A DNA stretch of 64,000 bases, taken from contig NW_027488365.1 of NCBI RefSeq assembly GCF_051014445.1, forward strand, positions 45,332,001 through 45,396,000. Reading direction: 5' to 3'. The number at the start of each line of letters is the position of its first letter. Position 1 is the stretch's first letter. Source of the stretch: Colletes latitarsis (lineage: Eukaryota; Arthropoda; Insecta; Hymenoptera; Colletidae). The notes beneath the pieces were generated by a model. It saw only the letters and a program-made list of their open reading frames with translations. It was not told the DNA's origin and did not search any database. This document shows positions 22,273 through 34,672 of this stretch, in pieces. A program made the translations under genes and the position numbers.

Positions 22273-24122
22273 TGAATCACGTAGTGATGTGGTAATACAC
22301 TGAAGCAGTCAATTAAACCTGGTTTCGATCAATATTTTAGAGGATAACACCGGTTAGGTCTGGGTTAGGTCTGGGATATGCACGCATCTGGCTTATGCTT
22401 TCGCCTTTTTCGCAAACCTGTTGGCCAGATCCTGGGTTTTTTCCGTGTTTGAATCACGTAGTAACGTTGTACCACACTGAGGCAGTCAGTTAAACCTGGA
22501 TTCGGACAGTATTTTAGAGGATAACCCCGGTTAGGTCTGGGTTAGGTCTGGGTTATGCCCGCATCTGGCTCATGATTTTGCCTTCTTCGCATACTTGTTG
22601 GCCAGATCCTGGGTTTTTTTCGTGTTTGAATCACGTAGTAATGTTGTACCACACTGAGGCAGTCAATTAAACCTGGATTCGGACTGTATTTTAGAGGATA
22701 ACACCGGTTAGGTCTGGGTTAGGTCTGGGTTATGCCCGCATCTGGCTCATGATTTCGCCTTTTTCGCAAACTTGTTGGCCAGATCCTGGGTATTTTCCGT
22801 GTTTGAAACACGTAGTAATGTGGTTACACACTGAAGCAGTGAATTAAACCTGGTTTCGATCAATATTTCAGAGTATAACACCGGTTAGGTCTGGGATAGG
22901 TCTGGGATATGCGCGCATCTGGCTTATACTTTCGCCTTTTTCGCAAACTTGTTGGCCAGATCCTGGGTATTTTCCGTGTTTGAAACACGTAGTAATGTGG
23001 TAACACACTGAAGCAGTCAATAATACCTGGTTTCGATCTATATTTTAGAGGATAACACCGGTTAGGTCTGGGTTAGGTCTGGGATTTGCGCGCGTCTGGC
23101 TCATACTCTCGCCTTTTTCGCAAACTTGTTGGTCAGATCCTGGGTATTTTCCGTGTTTGAAACACGTAGTAATGTGGTAACACACTGAAGCTGTCAATCA
23201 AACCTGGTTTCGATCAATATTTTAGAGGATAACACCGGTTAGGTCTGGGTTAGGTCTGGGTTATGCCCGCATCTGGCTCATGATTTTGCCTTCTTCGCAT
23301 ACTTGTTGGCCAGATCCTGGGTATTTTCCGTGTTTGAAACACGTAGTAATGTGGTTACACACTGAAGCAGTCAATTAAACCTGGTTTCGATCAATATTTT
23401 AGAGGATAACACCGGTTAGGTCTGGGTTAGGTCTGGGTTATGCCCGCATCTGGCTCATGATTTTGCCTTCTTCGCATACTTGTTGGCCAGATCCTGGGTT
23501 TTTTCCGTGTTTGATCACGTAGTAATGTGGTAACACACTGAAGCAGTCAATAAAACCTGGTTTCGATCAATATTTTAGAGGATAACACCGGTTAGGTCTG
23601 GGTTAGGTCTGGGATTTGCGCGCATCTGGCTTATACTTTCGCCTTTTTCGCAAACTTGTTGGCCAGATCCTGGGTATTTTCCGTGTTTGAATCACGCAGT
23701 AATGTGGTAACACACTGAAGCAGTCAATTAAACCTGGTTTCGATCAATATTTCAGAGGATAACACCGGTTAGGTCTGGGTTAGGTCTGGGTTATGCCCGC
23801 ATCTGGCTCATGATTTTGCCTTCTTCGCATACTTGTTGGCAAGATCCTGGGTTTTTTTCGTGTCTGAATCACGTAGTAATGTGGTAATACACTGAAGCAG
23901 TCAATTAAACCTGGTTTCGATCAATATTTCAGAGGATAACACCGGTTCGGTCTGGGTTAGGTCTGGGTTATGCCCGCATCTGGCTCATGATTTTGCCTTC
24001 TTCGCATACTTGTTGGCCAGATCCTGGGTTTTTTTCGTGTTTGAATCACGTAGTAATGTGGTAATACACTGAAGCAGTCAATTAAACCTGGTTTCGATCA
24101 ATATTTTAGAGGATAACACCGG

Positions 24123-24155
24123 TTAGGTCTGGGTTAGGTCTGGGTTAGGTCTGGG
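24123..24155 (+). repeat. Three-unit telomere-like tract
   Basis: Fifth and last three-unit tract, downstream of a GGTTCGG variant exactly as in the four earlier ones. This shows that this piece descends from the left block. Confidence 0.95.
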
Positions 24156-25549
24156 TTATGCCCGCATCTGGCTCATGATTTTGCCTTCTTCGCATACTTG
24201 TTGGCCAGATCCTGGGGTTTTTTCGTGTTTGAATCACGTAGTAATGTGGTAACACACTGAAGCAGTCAATTTAACCTGGTTTCGATCAATATTTTAGAGG
24301 ATAACACCGGTTAGGTCTGGGTTAGGTCTGGGATATGCGCGCATCTGGCTTATGCTTTCGCCTTTTTCGCAAACTTGTTGGCCAGATCCTGGGTTTTTTC
24401 CGTGTTTGAATCACGTAGTAATGTTGTACCACACTGAGGCAGTCAATTAAACCTGGATTCGGACAGTATTTTAGAGGATAACCCCGGTTAGGTCTGGGTT
24501 AGGTCTGGGTTATGCCCGCATCTGGCTCATGATTTTGCCTTCTTCGCATACTTGTTGGCCAGATCCTGGGTTTTTTTCGTGTTTGAATCACGTAGTAATG
24601 TTGTACCACACTGAGGCAGTCAATTAAACCTGGATTCGGACAGTATTTTAGAGGATCACACCGGTTAGGTCTTGGTTAGGTCTGGGTTATGCCCGCATCT
24701 GGCTCATGATTTCGCCTTTTTCGCAAACTTGTTGGCCAGATCCTGGGTATTTTCCGTGTTGGAAACACGTACTAATGTTGTTACACACTGAAGCAGTCAA
24801 TTAAACCTGGTTTCGATCAATATTTCAGAGTATAACACCGGTTAGGTCTGGGTTAGGTCTGGGATATGCGCGCATCTGGCTTATACTTTCGCCTTTTTCG
24901 CAAACTTGTTGGCCAGATTCTGGGTATTTTCCGTGTTTGAAACACGTAGTAATGTGGTAACACACTGAAGCAGTCAATAATACCTGGTTTCGATCTATAT
25001 TTTAGAGGATAACACCGGTTAGGTCTGGGTTAGGTCTGGGATTTGCGCGCGTCTGGCTCATACTCTCGCCTTTTTCGCAAACTTGTTGGCCAGATCCTGG
25101 GTATTTTCCGTGTTTGAAACACGTAGTAATGTGGTAACACACTGAAGCTGTCAATCAAACCTGGTTTCGATCAATATTTTAGAGGATAACACCGGTTAGG
25201 TCTGGGTTAGGTCTGGGTTATGCCCGCATCTGGCTCATGATTTTGCCTTCTTCGCATACTTGTTGGCCAGATCCTGGGTATTTTCCGTGTTTGAAACACG
25301 TAGTAATGTGGTTACACACTGAAGCAGTCAATTAAACCTGGTTTCGATCAATATTTTGGAGGATAACACCGGTTAGGTCTGGGTTAGGTCCGGGATATGC
25401 CCGCATCTGGCTCATGATTTTGCCTTCTTCGCATTCTTGTTGGCCAGATCCTGGGTTTTTTTCGTGTTTGAATCACGTAGTAACGTGGTAACACACTGAA
25501 GCAGTCAATTAAACCTGGTTTCGATCAATATTTCAGAGGATAACACCGG

Positions 25550-25560
25550 TTAGGTCTGGG
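25550..25560 (+). repeat. Single-unit monomer
   Basis: One 11-mer only, in a monomer that begins with TAACGTGGTAAC and has TTTCAGAGG. The same haplotype occurs at 29,074, 37,904, 44,256, 48,662, 49,005, 51,646 and 56,933, marking one lineage separate from the single-unit monomer at 786. Confidence 0.92.
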
Positions 25561-25735
25561 TTATGCCCGCATCTGGCTCATGATTTTGCCTTCTTCGCAT
25601 ACTTGTTGGCCAGATCCTGGGTTTTATCCGTGTTTGATCACGTAGTAATGTGGTAACACACTGAAGCAGTCAATAAAACCTGGTTTCGATCAACATTTTA
25701 GAGGATAACACCGGTTAGGTCTGGGTTAGGTCTGG

Positions 25736-26089
25736 GATTTGCGCGCATCTGGCTTATGCTTTCGCCTTTTTCGCAAACTTGTTGGCCAGATCCTGGGTTT
25801 TTTCCGTGTTTGAATCACGTAGTAATGTTGTACCACACTGAGGCAGTCAATTAAACCTGGATTCGGACAGTATTTTAGAGGATAACACCGGATAGGTCTG
25901 GGTTAGGTCTGGGTTATGCCCGCATCTGGCTCATGATTTTGCCTTCTTGGCATACTTGTTGGCCAGATCCTGGGTATTCTCCGTGTTTGAAACACGTAGT
26001 AATGTGGTAACACACTGAAGCTGTCAATCAAACCTGGTTTCGATCAATATTTTAGAGGATAACACCGGTTAGGTCTGGGTTAGGTCTGG
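25736..26089 (+). repeat. Two-monomer insertion relative to the 38-kb copy
   Basis: About 354 bp present here but missing from the related stretch around 38,090: the offset is 12,354 before it and 12,000 after it. It contains a TTGTACC / ATTCGGACAG monomer with ACCGGATAGG and a private CTTCTTGGC, followed by an AAGCTGTCAATCAAACC monomer. Confidence 0.78.
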
Positions 26090-28910
26090 GATATGCGCGC
26101 ATCTGGCTTATACTTTCGCCTTTTTCGCAAACTTGTTGGCCAGATCCTGGGTATTTTCCGTGTTTGAATCACGCAGTAATGTGGTAACACACTGAAGCAG
26201 TCAATTAAACGTGGTTTCGATCAATATTTCAGAGGATAACACCGGTTAGATCTGGGTTAGGTCTGGGTTATGCCCGCATCTGGCTCATGATTTTGCCTTC
26301 TTCGCATACTTGTTGGCCAGATCCTGGGTTTTTTTCGTGTCTGAATCACGTAGTAATGTGGTAATACACTGAAGCAGTCAATTAAACCTGGTTTCGATCA
26401 ATATTTCAGAGGATAACACCGGTTAGGTCTGGGTTAGGTCTGGGATATGCACGCATCTGGCTTATGCTTTCGCCTTTTTCGCAAACTTGTTGGCCAGATC
26501 CTGGGTTTTTTCCGTGTTTGAATCACGTAGTAATGTTGTACCACACTGAGGCAGTCAATTAAACCTGGATTCGGACAGTATTTTAGAGGATAACACCGGA
26601 TAGGTCTGGGTTAGGTCTGGGTTATGCCCGCATCTGGCTCATGATTTGACTTCTTCGCATACTTGTTGGCCAGATCCTGGGTTTTTTTCGTGTTTCAATC
26701 ACGTAGTAGTGTGGTAACACACTGAAGCTGTCAATTAAACCTGGTTTCGATCAATATTTTAGAGGATAACACCGGTTAGGTCTGGGTTAGGTCCGGGATA
26801 TGCCCGCATCGGTCCCATGATTTTGCCCTCTTCGCATACTTGTTGGCCAGATCCTGGGTTTTTTTCGTGTTTGAATCACGTAGTAATGTGGTAACACACT
26901 GAAGCTGTCAATTAAACCTGGTTTCGATCAATATTTTAGAGGATAACACCGGTTAGGTCTGGGTTAGGTCTGGGTTATGCCCGCATCTGGCTCATGATTG
27001 TGCCTTCTTCGCATACTTGTTGGCCAGATCCTGGGTTTTTTTCGTGTTTGAATCACGTAGTAATGTGGTAACACACTGAAGCTGTCAATTAAACCTGGTT
27101 TCGATCAATATTTTAGAGGATAACACCGGTTAGGTCTGGGTTAGGTCTGGGTTATGCCCGCATCTGGCTCATGATTTTGCCTTCTTCGCATACTTGTTGG
27201 CCAGATCCTGGGTTTTTTTCGTGTTTGAATCACGTAGTAATGTGGTAACACACTGAAGCAGTGAATAAAACCTGGTTTCGATCAATATTTTAGAGGATAA
27301 CACCAGTTAGGTCTGGGTTAGGTCTGGGATTTGCGCGCATCTGGCTTATACTTTCGCCTTTTTCGCAAACTTGTTGGCCAGATCCTGGGTTTTTTCCGTG
27401 TTTGAATCACGTAGTAATGTCGTACCACACTTAGGCAGTCAATTAAACCTGGATTCGGACAGTATTTTAGAGGATAACACCGGTTAGGTCTGGGTTAGGT
27501 CTGGGTTATGCCCGCATCTGGCTCATGATTTGCCTTCTTCGCATACTTGTTGGCCAGATCCTGGGTTTTTTTCGTGTTTCAATCACGTAGTAATGTGGTA
27601 ACACACTGAAGCTGTCAATTAAACCTGGTTTCGATCAATATTTTAGAGGATAACACCGGTTAGGTCTGGGTTAGGTCTGGGTTATGCCCGCATCTGGCTC
27701 ATGATTTTGCCTTCTTCGCATACTTGTTGGCCAGATCCTGGGGTTTTTTCGTGTTTGAATCACGTAGTAATGTGGTAACACACTGAAGCAGTCAATTAAA
27801 CCTGGTTTCGATCAATATTTTAGAGGATAACACCGGTTAGGTCTGGGTTAGGTCTGGGATTTGCGCGCATCTGGCTTATACTTTCGCCTTTTTTGCAAAC
27901 TTGTTGGCCAGATCCTGGGTATTTTCCGTGTTTGAATCACGCAGTAATGTGGTAACACACTGAAGCAGTCAATTAAACCTGGTTTCGATGAATATTTTAG
28001 AGGATAACACCGGTTAGGTCTGGGTTAGGTCTGGGTTATGCCCGCATCTGGCTCATGATTTTGCCTTCTTCGCATACTTGTTGGCCAGATCCTGGGTTTT
28101 TTCCGTGTTTGATCACGTAGTAATGTGGTAACACACTGAAGCAGTCAGTAAAACCTGGTTTCGAACAATATTTTAGAGGATAACACCGGTTAGGTCTGGG
28201 TTAGGTCTGGGATTTGCGCGCATCTGGCTTATACTTTCGCCTTTTTCGCAAACTTGTTGGCCAGATCCTGGGTATTTTCCGTGTTTGAATCACGCAGTAA
28301 TGTGGTAACACTCTGAAGCAGTCAATTAAACCTGGTTTCGATCAATATTTCAGAGGATAACACCGGTTAGGTCTGGGTTAGGTCTGGGTTATGCCCGCAT
28401 CTGGCTCATGATTTTGCCTTTTTCGCATACTTGTTGGCCAGATCCTGGGTTTTTTTCGTGTCTGAATCACGTAGTAATGTGGTAATACATTGAAGCAGTC
28501 AATTAAACCTGGTTTCGATCAATATTTCAGAGGATAACACCGGTTAGGTCTGGGTTAGGTCTGGGATATGCACGCATCTGGCTTATGCTTTCGCCTTTTT
28601 CGCAAACTTGTTGGCCAGATCCTGGGTTTTTTCCGTGTTTGAATCACGTTGTAATGTTGTACCACACTGAGGCAGTCAATTAAACCTGGATTCGGACAGT
28701 ATTTTAGAGGATAACACCGGTTAGGTCTGGGTTAGGTCTGGGTTATGCCCGCATCTGGCTCATGATTTGCCTTCTTCGCATACTTGTTGGCCAGATCCTG
28801 GGTTTTTTTCGTGTTTCAATCACGTAGTAGTGTGGTAACGCACTGAAGCTGTCAATTAAACCTGGTTTCGATCAATATTTTAGAGGATAACACCGGTTAG
28901 GTCTGGGTTA
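26090..28910 (+). repeat. Shared block, source-like for 32-34 kb and 38-39 kb
   Basis: The stretch 26,090-27,255 recurs at 38,090-39,255, an offset of exactly 12,000 bp, including CATCGGTCCCATG (GGTCCC at 26,811 and 38,811). The stretch 26,860-28,910 recurs at 31,977-34,027 at offset 5,117: ATGATTGTGC 26,994 and 32,111; CACCAGTTAG 27,301 and 32,418; CCTGGGG 27,737 and 32,854; TCGAACAATA 28,161 and 33,278; ACACTCTGAA 28,308 and 33,425; GTAACGCAC 28,835 and 33,952. It contains the first 571-bp cassette. Confidence 0.87.
27737..28318 (+). repeat. 571-bp marker cassette, copy 1
   Basis: Interval bounded by CCTGGGG and ACACTCTGAA, whose start points lie 571 bp apart, slightly over three monomers. 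Inside, in order, are CTTTTTTGCAAAC, GAATCACGCAGTAATG, TTTGATCACG and TCGAACAATA. The same order and spacing occur at 29,670, 31,261 (573 bp), 32,854, 34,091 and 40,269. Confidence 0.88.
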
Positions 28911-29073
28911 GGTCCGGGATATGCCCGCATCGGGCTCATGATTTTGCTTTCTTCGCATACTTGTTGGCCAGATCCTGGGTTTTTTTCGTGTTTGAATCAC
29001 GTAGTAACGTGGTAACACACTGAAGCAGTCAATTAAACCTGGTTTCGATCAATATTTCAGAGGATAACACCGG

Positions 29074-29084
29074 TTAGGTCTGGG
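29074..29084 (+). repeat. Single-unit monomer
   Basis: One 11-mer in a TAACGTGG / TTTCAGAGG monomer, the haplotype first seen at 25,550. Here it runs into CTCATGATTGTGCC, not CTCATGATTTTGCC, so its 3' part differs from its relatives. Confidence 0.9.
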
Positions 29085-29669
29085 TTATGCCCGCATCTGG
29101 CTCATGATTGTGCCTTCTTCGCATACTTGTTGGCCAGATCCTGGGTTTTTTTCGTGTTTGAATCACGTAGTAATGTGGTAACACACTGAAGCTGTGAATA
29201 AAACCTGGTTTCGATCAATATTTTAGAGGATAACACCAGTTAGGTCTGGGTTAGGTCTGGGATTTGCGCGCATCTGGCTTATACTTTCGCCTTTTTCGCA
29301 AACTTGTTGGCCAGATCCTGGGTTTTTTCCGTGTTTGAATCACGTAGTAATGTTGTACCACACTTAGGCAGTCAATTAAACCTGGATTCGGACAGTATTT
29401 TAGAGGATAACACCGGTTAGGTCTGGGTTAGGTCTGGGTTATGCCCGCATCTGGCTCATGATTTGCCTTCTTCGCATACTTGTTGGCCAGATCCTGGGAT
29501 TTTTTCGTGTTTCAATCACGTAGTAATGTGGTAACACACTGAAGCTGTCAATTAAACCTGGTTTCGATCAATATTTTAGAGGATAACACCGGTTAGGTCT
29601 GGGTTAGGTCTGGGTTATGCCCGCATCTGGCTCATGATTTTGCCTTCTTCGCATACTTGTTGGCCAGAT

Positions 29670-30251
29670 CCTGGGGTTTTTTCGTGTTTGAATCACGTAG
29701 TAATGTGGTAACACACTGAAGCAGTCAATTAAACCTGGTTTCGATCAATATTTTAGAGGATAACACCGGTTAGGTCTGGGTTAGGTCTGGGATTTGCGCG
29801 CATCTGGCTTATACTTTCGCCTTTTTTGCAAACTTGTTGGCCAGATCCTGGGTATTTTCCGTGTTTGAATCACGCAGTAATGTGGTAACACACTGAAGCA
29901 GTCAATTAAACCTGGTTTCGATGAATATTTTAGAGGATAACACCGGTTAGGTCTGGGTTAGGTCTGGGTTATGCCCGCATCTGGCTCATGATTTTGCCTT
30001 CTTCGCATACTTGTTGGCCAGATCCTGGGTTTTTTCCGTGTTTGATCACGTAGTAATGTGGTAACACACTGAAGCAGTCAATAAAACCTGGTTTCGAACA
30101 ATATTTTAGAGGATAACACCGGTTAGGTCTGGGTTAGGTCTGGGATTTGCGCGTATCTGGCTTATACTTTCGCCTTTTTCGCAAACTTGTTGGCCAGATC
30201 CTGGGTATTTTCCGTGTTTGAATCACGCAGTAATGTGGTAACACTCTGAAG
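29670..30251 (+). repeat. 571-bp marker cassette, copy 2
   Basis: CCTGGGG at 29,670 and ACACTCTGAA at 30,241, exactly 1,933 bp after copy 1. A private TTTGCGCGTATC occurs near 30,148. Confidence 0.87.
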
Positions 30252-31260
30252 CAGTCAATTAAACCTGGTTTCGATCAATATTTCAGAGGATAACACCGGT
30301 TAGGTCTGGGTTAGGTCTGGGTTATGCCCGCATCTGGCTCATGATTTTGCCTTCTTCGCATACTTGTTGGCCAGATCCTGGGGTTTTTTCGTGTTTGAAT
30401 CACGTAGTAATGTGGTAACACACTGAAGCAGTCAATTAAACCTGGTTTCGATCAATATTTTAGAGGATAACACCGGTTAGGTCTGGGTTAGGTCTGGGAT
30501 TTGCGCGCATCTGGCTTATACTTTCGCCTTTTTTGCAAACTTGTTGGCCAGATCCTGGGTATTTTCCGTGTTTGAATCACGCAGTAATGTGGTAACACAC
30601 TGAAGCAGTCAATTAAACCTGGTTTCGATCAATATTTCAGAGGATAACACCGGTTAGGTCTGGGTTAGGTCTGGGTTATGCCCGCATCTGGCTCATGATT
30701 TTGCCTTTTTCGCATACTTGTTGGCCAGATCCTGGGTTTTTTTCGTGTCTGAATCACGTAGTAATGTGGTAATACACTGAAGCAGTCAATTAAACCTGGT
30801 TTCGATCAATATTTCAGAGGATAACACCGGTTAGGTCTGGGTTAGGTCTGGGATATGCACGCATCTGGCTTATGCTTTCGCCTTTTTCGCAAACTTGTTG
30901 GCCAGATCCTGGGTTTTTTCCGTGTTTGAATCACGTTGTAATGTTGTACCACACTGAGGCAGTCAATTAAACCTGGATTCGGACAGTATTTTAGAGGATA
31001 ACACCGGTTAGGTCTGGGTTAGGTCTGGGTTATGCCCGCATCTGGCTCATGATTTGCCTTCTTCGCATACTTGTTGGCCAGATCCTGGGTTTTTTTCGTG
31101 TTTCAATCACGTAGTAGTGTGGTAACGCACTGAAGCTGTCAATTAAACCTGGTTTCGATCAATATTTTAGAGGATAACACCGGTTAGGTCTGGGTTAGGT
31201 CTGGGTTATGCCCGCATCTGGCTCATGATTTTGCCTTCTTCGCATACTTGTTGGCCAGAT

Positions 31261-31844
31261 CCTGGGGTTTTTTCGTGTTTGAATCACGTAGTAATGTGGT
31301 AACACACTGAAGCAGTCAATTAAACCTGGTTTCGATCAATATTTTAGAGGATAACACCGGTTAGGTCTGGGTTAGGTCTGGGATTTGCGCGCATCTGGCT
31401 TATACTTTCGCCTTTTTTGCAAACTTGTTGGCCAGATCCTGGGTATTTTCCGTGTTTGAATCACGCAGTAATGTGGTAACACACTGAAGCAGTCAATTAA
31501 ACCTGGTTTCGATCAATATTTTAGAGGATAACACCGGTTAGGTCTGGGTTAGGTCTGGGTTATGCCCGCATCTGGCTCATGATTTTGCCTTCTTCGCATA
31601 CTTGTTGGCCAGATCCTGGGTTTTTTCCGTGTTTGATCACGTAGTAATGTGGTAACACACTGAAGCAGTCAATAAAACCTGGTTTCGAACAATATTTTAG
31701 AGGATAACACCGGTTAGGGGTGGGGGGTAGGTCTGGGATTTGCGCGCATCTGGCTTATACTTTCGCCTTTTTCGCAAACTTGTTGGCCAGATCCTGGGTA
31801 TTTTCCGTGTTTGAATCACGCAGTAATGTGGTAACACTCTGAAG
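31261..31844 (+). repeat. 571-bp marker cassette, copy 3 (2 bp longer)
   Basis: CCTGGGG at 31,261 and ACACTCTGAA at 31,834, a 573-bp step. The two extra bases lie in the abnormal G-rich telomere-like dimer at 31,711-31,730. Confidence 0.87.
31711..31730 (+). repeat. Aberrant G-rich telomere-like dimer
   Basis: The expected pair of TTAGGTCTGGG units is replaced by TTAGGGGTGGGGGGTAGG before TCTGGG, a net gain of 2 bp, with runs of four and six G. I found no other copy in the window, including the sister cassettes. It is either a private mutation cluster in a G-rich unit or a base-calling or assembly error. Confidence 0.85.
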
Positions 31845-32853
31845 CAGTCAATTAAACCTGGTTTCGATCAATATTTCAGAGGATAACACCGGTTAGGTCT
31901 GGGTTAGGTCTGGGTTATGCCCGCGTCTGGCTCATGATTTTGCCTTCTTCGCATACTTGTTGGCCAGATCCTGGGTTTTTTTCGTGTTTGAATCACGTAG
32001 TAATGTGGTAACACACTGAAGCTGTCAATTAAACCTGGTTTCGATCAATATTTTAGAGGATAACACCGGTTAGGTCTGGGTTAGGTCTGGGTTATGCCCG
32101 CATCTGGCTCATGATTGTGCCTTCTTCGCATACTTGTTGGCCAGATCCTGGGTTTTTTTCGTGTTTGAATCACGTAGTAATGTGGTAACACACTGAAGCT
32201 GTCAATTAAACCTGGTTTCGATCAATATTTTAGAGGATAACACCGGTTAGGTCTGGGTTAGGTCTGGGTTATGCCCGCATCTGGCTCATGATTTTGCCTT
32301 CTTCGCATACTTGTTGGCCAGATCCTGGGTTTTTTTCGTGTTTGAATCACGTAGTAATGTGGTAACACACTGAAGCAGTGAATAAAACCTGGTTTCGATC
32401 AATATTTTAGAGGATAACACCAGTTAGGTCTGGGTTAGGTCTGGGATTTGCGCGCATCTGGCTTATACTTTCGCCTTTTTCGCAAACTTGTTGGCCAGAT
32501 CCTGGGTTTTTTCCGTGTTTGAATCACGTAGTAATGTTGTACCACACTTAGGCAGTCAATTAAACCTGGATTCGGACAGTATTTTAGAGGATAACACCGG
32601 TTAGGTCTGGGTTAGGTCTGGGTTATGCCCGCATCTGGCTCATGATTTGCCTTCTTCGCATACTTGTTGGCCAGATCCTGGGTTTTTTTCGTGTTTCAAT
32701 CACGTAGTAATGTGGTAACACACTGAAGCTGTCAATTAAACCTGGTTTCGATCAATATTTTAGAGGATAACACCGGTTAGGTCTGGGTTAGGTCTGGGTT
32801 ATGCCCGCATCTGGCTCATGATTTTGCCTTCTTCGCATACTTGTTGGCCAGAT

Positions 32854-33435
32854 CCTGGGGTTTTTTCGTGTTTGAATCACGTAGTAATGTGGTAACACAC
32901 TGAAGCAGTCAATTAAACCTGGTTTCGATCAATATTTTAGGGGATAACACCGGTTAGGTCTGGGTTAGGTCTGGGATTTGCGCGCATCTGGCTTATACTT
33001 TCGCCTTTTTTGCAAACTTGTTGGCCAGATCCTGGGTATTTTCCGTGTTTGAATCACGCAGTAATGTGGTAACACACTGAAGCAGTCAATTAAACCTGGT
33101 TTCGATGAATATTTTAGAGGATAACACCGGTTAGGTCTGGGTTAGGTCTGGGTTATGCCCGCATCTGGCTCATGATTTTGCCTTCTTCGCATACTTGTTG
33201 GCCAGATCCTGGGTTTTTTCCGTGTTTGATCACGTAGTAATGTGGTAACACACTGAAGCAGTCAATAAAACCTGGTTTCGAACAATATTTTAGAGGATAA
33301 CACCGGTTAGGTCTGGGTTAGGTCTGGGATTTGCGCGCATCTGGCTTATACTTTCGCCTTTTTCGCAAACTTGTTGGCCAGATCCTGGGTATTTTCCGTG
33401 TTTGAATCACGCAGTAATGTGGTAACACTCTGAAG
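32854..33435 (+). repeat. 571-bp marker cassette, copy 4
   Basis: CCTGGGG at 32,854 and ACACTCTGAA at 33,425; exactly 5,117 bp after copy 1. It is followed by the AGGATGACACC variant. Confidence 0.87.
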
Positions 33436-34090
33436 CAGTCAATTAAACCTGGTTTCGATCAATATTTCAGAGGATGACACCGGTTAGGTCTGGGTTAGGT
33501 CTGGGTTATGCCCGCATCTGGCTCATGATTTTGCCTTTTTCGCATACTTGTTGGCCAGATCCTGGGTTTTTTTCGTGTCTGAATCACGTAGTAATGTGGT
33601 AATACACTGAAGCAGTCAATTAAACCTGGTTTCGATCAATATTTCAGAGGATAACACCGGTTAGGTCTGGGTTAGGTCTGGGATATGCACGCATCTGGCT
33701 TATGCTTTCGCCTTTTTCGCAAACTTGTTGGCCAGATCCTGGCTTTTTTCCGTGTTTGAATCACGTTGTAATGTTGTACCACACTGAGGCAGTCAATTAA
33801 ACCTGGATTCGGACAGTATTTTAGAGGATAACACCGGTTAGGTCTGGGTTAGGTCTGGGTTATGCCCGCATCTGGCTCATGATTTGCCTTCTTCGCATAC
33901 TTGTTGGCCAGATCCTGGGTTTTTTTCGTGTTTCAATCACGTAGTAGTGTGGTAACGCACTGAAGCTGTCAATTAAACCTGGTTTCGATCAATATTTTAG
34001 AGGATAACACCGGTTAGGTCTGGGTTAGGTCTGGGTTATGCCCGCATCTGGCTCATGATTTTGCCTTCTTCGCATACTTGTTGGCCAGAT

Positions 34091-34672
34091 CCTGGGGTTT
34101 TTTCGTGTTTGAATCACGTAGTAATGTGGTAACACACTGAAGCAGTCAATTAAACCTGGTTTCGATCAATATTTTAGAGGATAACACCGGTTAGGTCTGG
34201 GTTAGGTCTGGGATTTGCGCGCATCTGGCTTATACTTTCGCCTTTTTTGCAAACTTGTTGGCCAGATCCTGGGTATTTTCCGTGTTTGAATCACGCAGTA
34301 ATGTGGTAACACACTGAAGCAGTCAATTAAACCTGGTTTCGATCAATATTTTAGAGGATAACACCGGTTAGGTCTGGGTTAGGTCTGGGTTATGCCCGCA
34401 TCTGGCTCATGATTTTGCCTTCTTCGCATACTTGTTGGCCAGATCCTGGGTTTTTTCCGTGTTTGATCACGTAGTAATGTGGTAACACACTGAAGCAGTC
34501 AATAAAACCTGGTTTCGAACAATATTTTAGAGGATAACACCGGTTAGGTCTGGGTTAGGTCTGGGATTTGCGCGCATCTGGCTTATACTTTCGCCTTTTT
34601 CGCAAACTTGTTGGCCAGATCCTGGGTATTTTCCGTGTTTGAATCACGCAGTAATGTGGTAACACTCTGAAG
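34091..34672 (+). repeat. 571-bp marker cassette, copy 5
   Basis: CCTGGGG at 34,091 and ACACTCTGAA at 34,662; tandem sister of copy 4 at 1,237 bp. Confidence 0.87.

Larger units (their letters stand above)
22273..25735 (+). repeat. Mosaic with 1,957-bp tandem copies
   Basis: About 20 monomers. The part 22,400-23,400 recurs at 24,357-25,357 (offset 1,957: GGATAACCCC 22,519 and 24,476; TAATACCTGG 23,021 and 24,978; CGCGTCTGGC 23,091 and 25,048). Between them is a piece resembling the 17.7-18.3 kb region, with GGTTCGG at 23,944 and a three-unit tract at 24,123. From about 24,900 the sequence also recurs at 37,254-38,090 (offset 12,354: CGCGTCTGGC 25,048 and 37,402; TCAACATTTT 25,690 and 38,044). 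It thus links the left and right halves of the window. Confidence 0.82.
28911..32730 (+). repeat. Short-block mosaic, 1.9- and 1.6-kb steps
   Basis: About 22 monomers. After a CATCGGGCTC / GCTTTC monomer and a single-unit monomer (29,074), the stretch 29,194-30,333 repeats 27,261-28,400 at offset 1,933 (CACCAG 27,301 and 29,234; TCGAACAATA 28,161 and 30,094). Near 30,377 another CCTGGGG monomer appears but without the ACACTCTGAA end, so it joins a different partner. A further cassette begins at 31,261. From about 31,977 the sequence is colinear with 26,860 onward. A G-rich oddity lies at 31,711. Confidence 0.8.

Noticed and set aside
31711..31730. Boundary of an inserted element
   Set aside because: Both flanks are in normal monomer register and only 2 bp are gained, so nothing is inserted beyond the local G-rich change.
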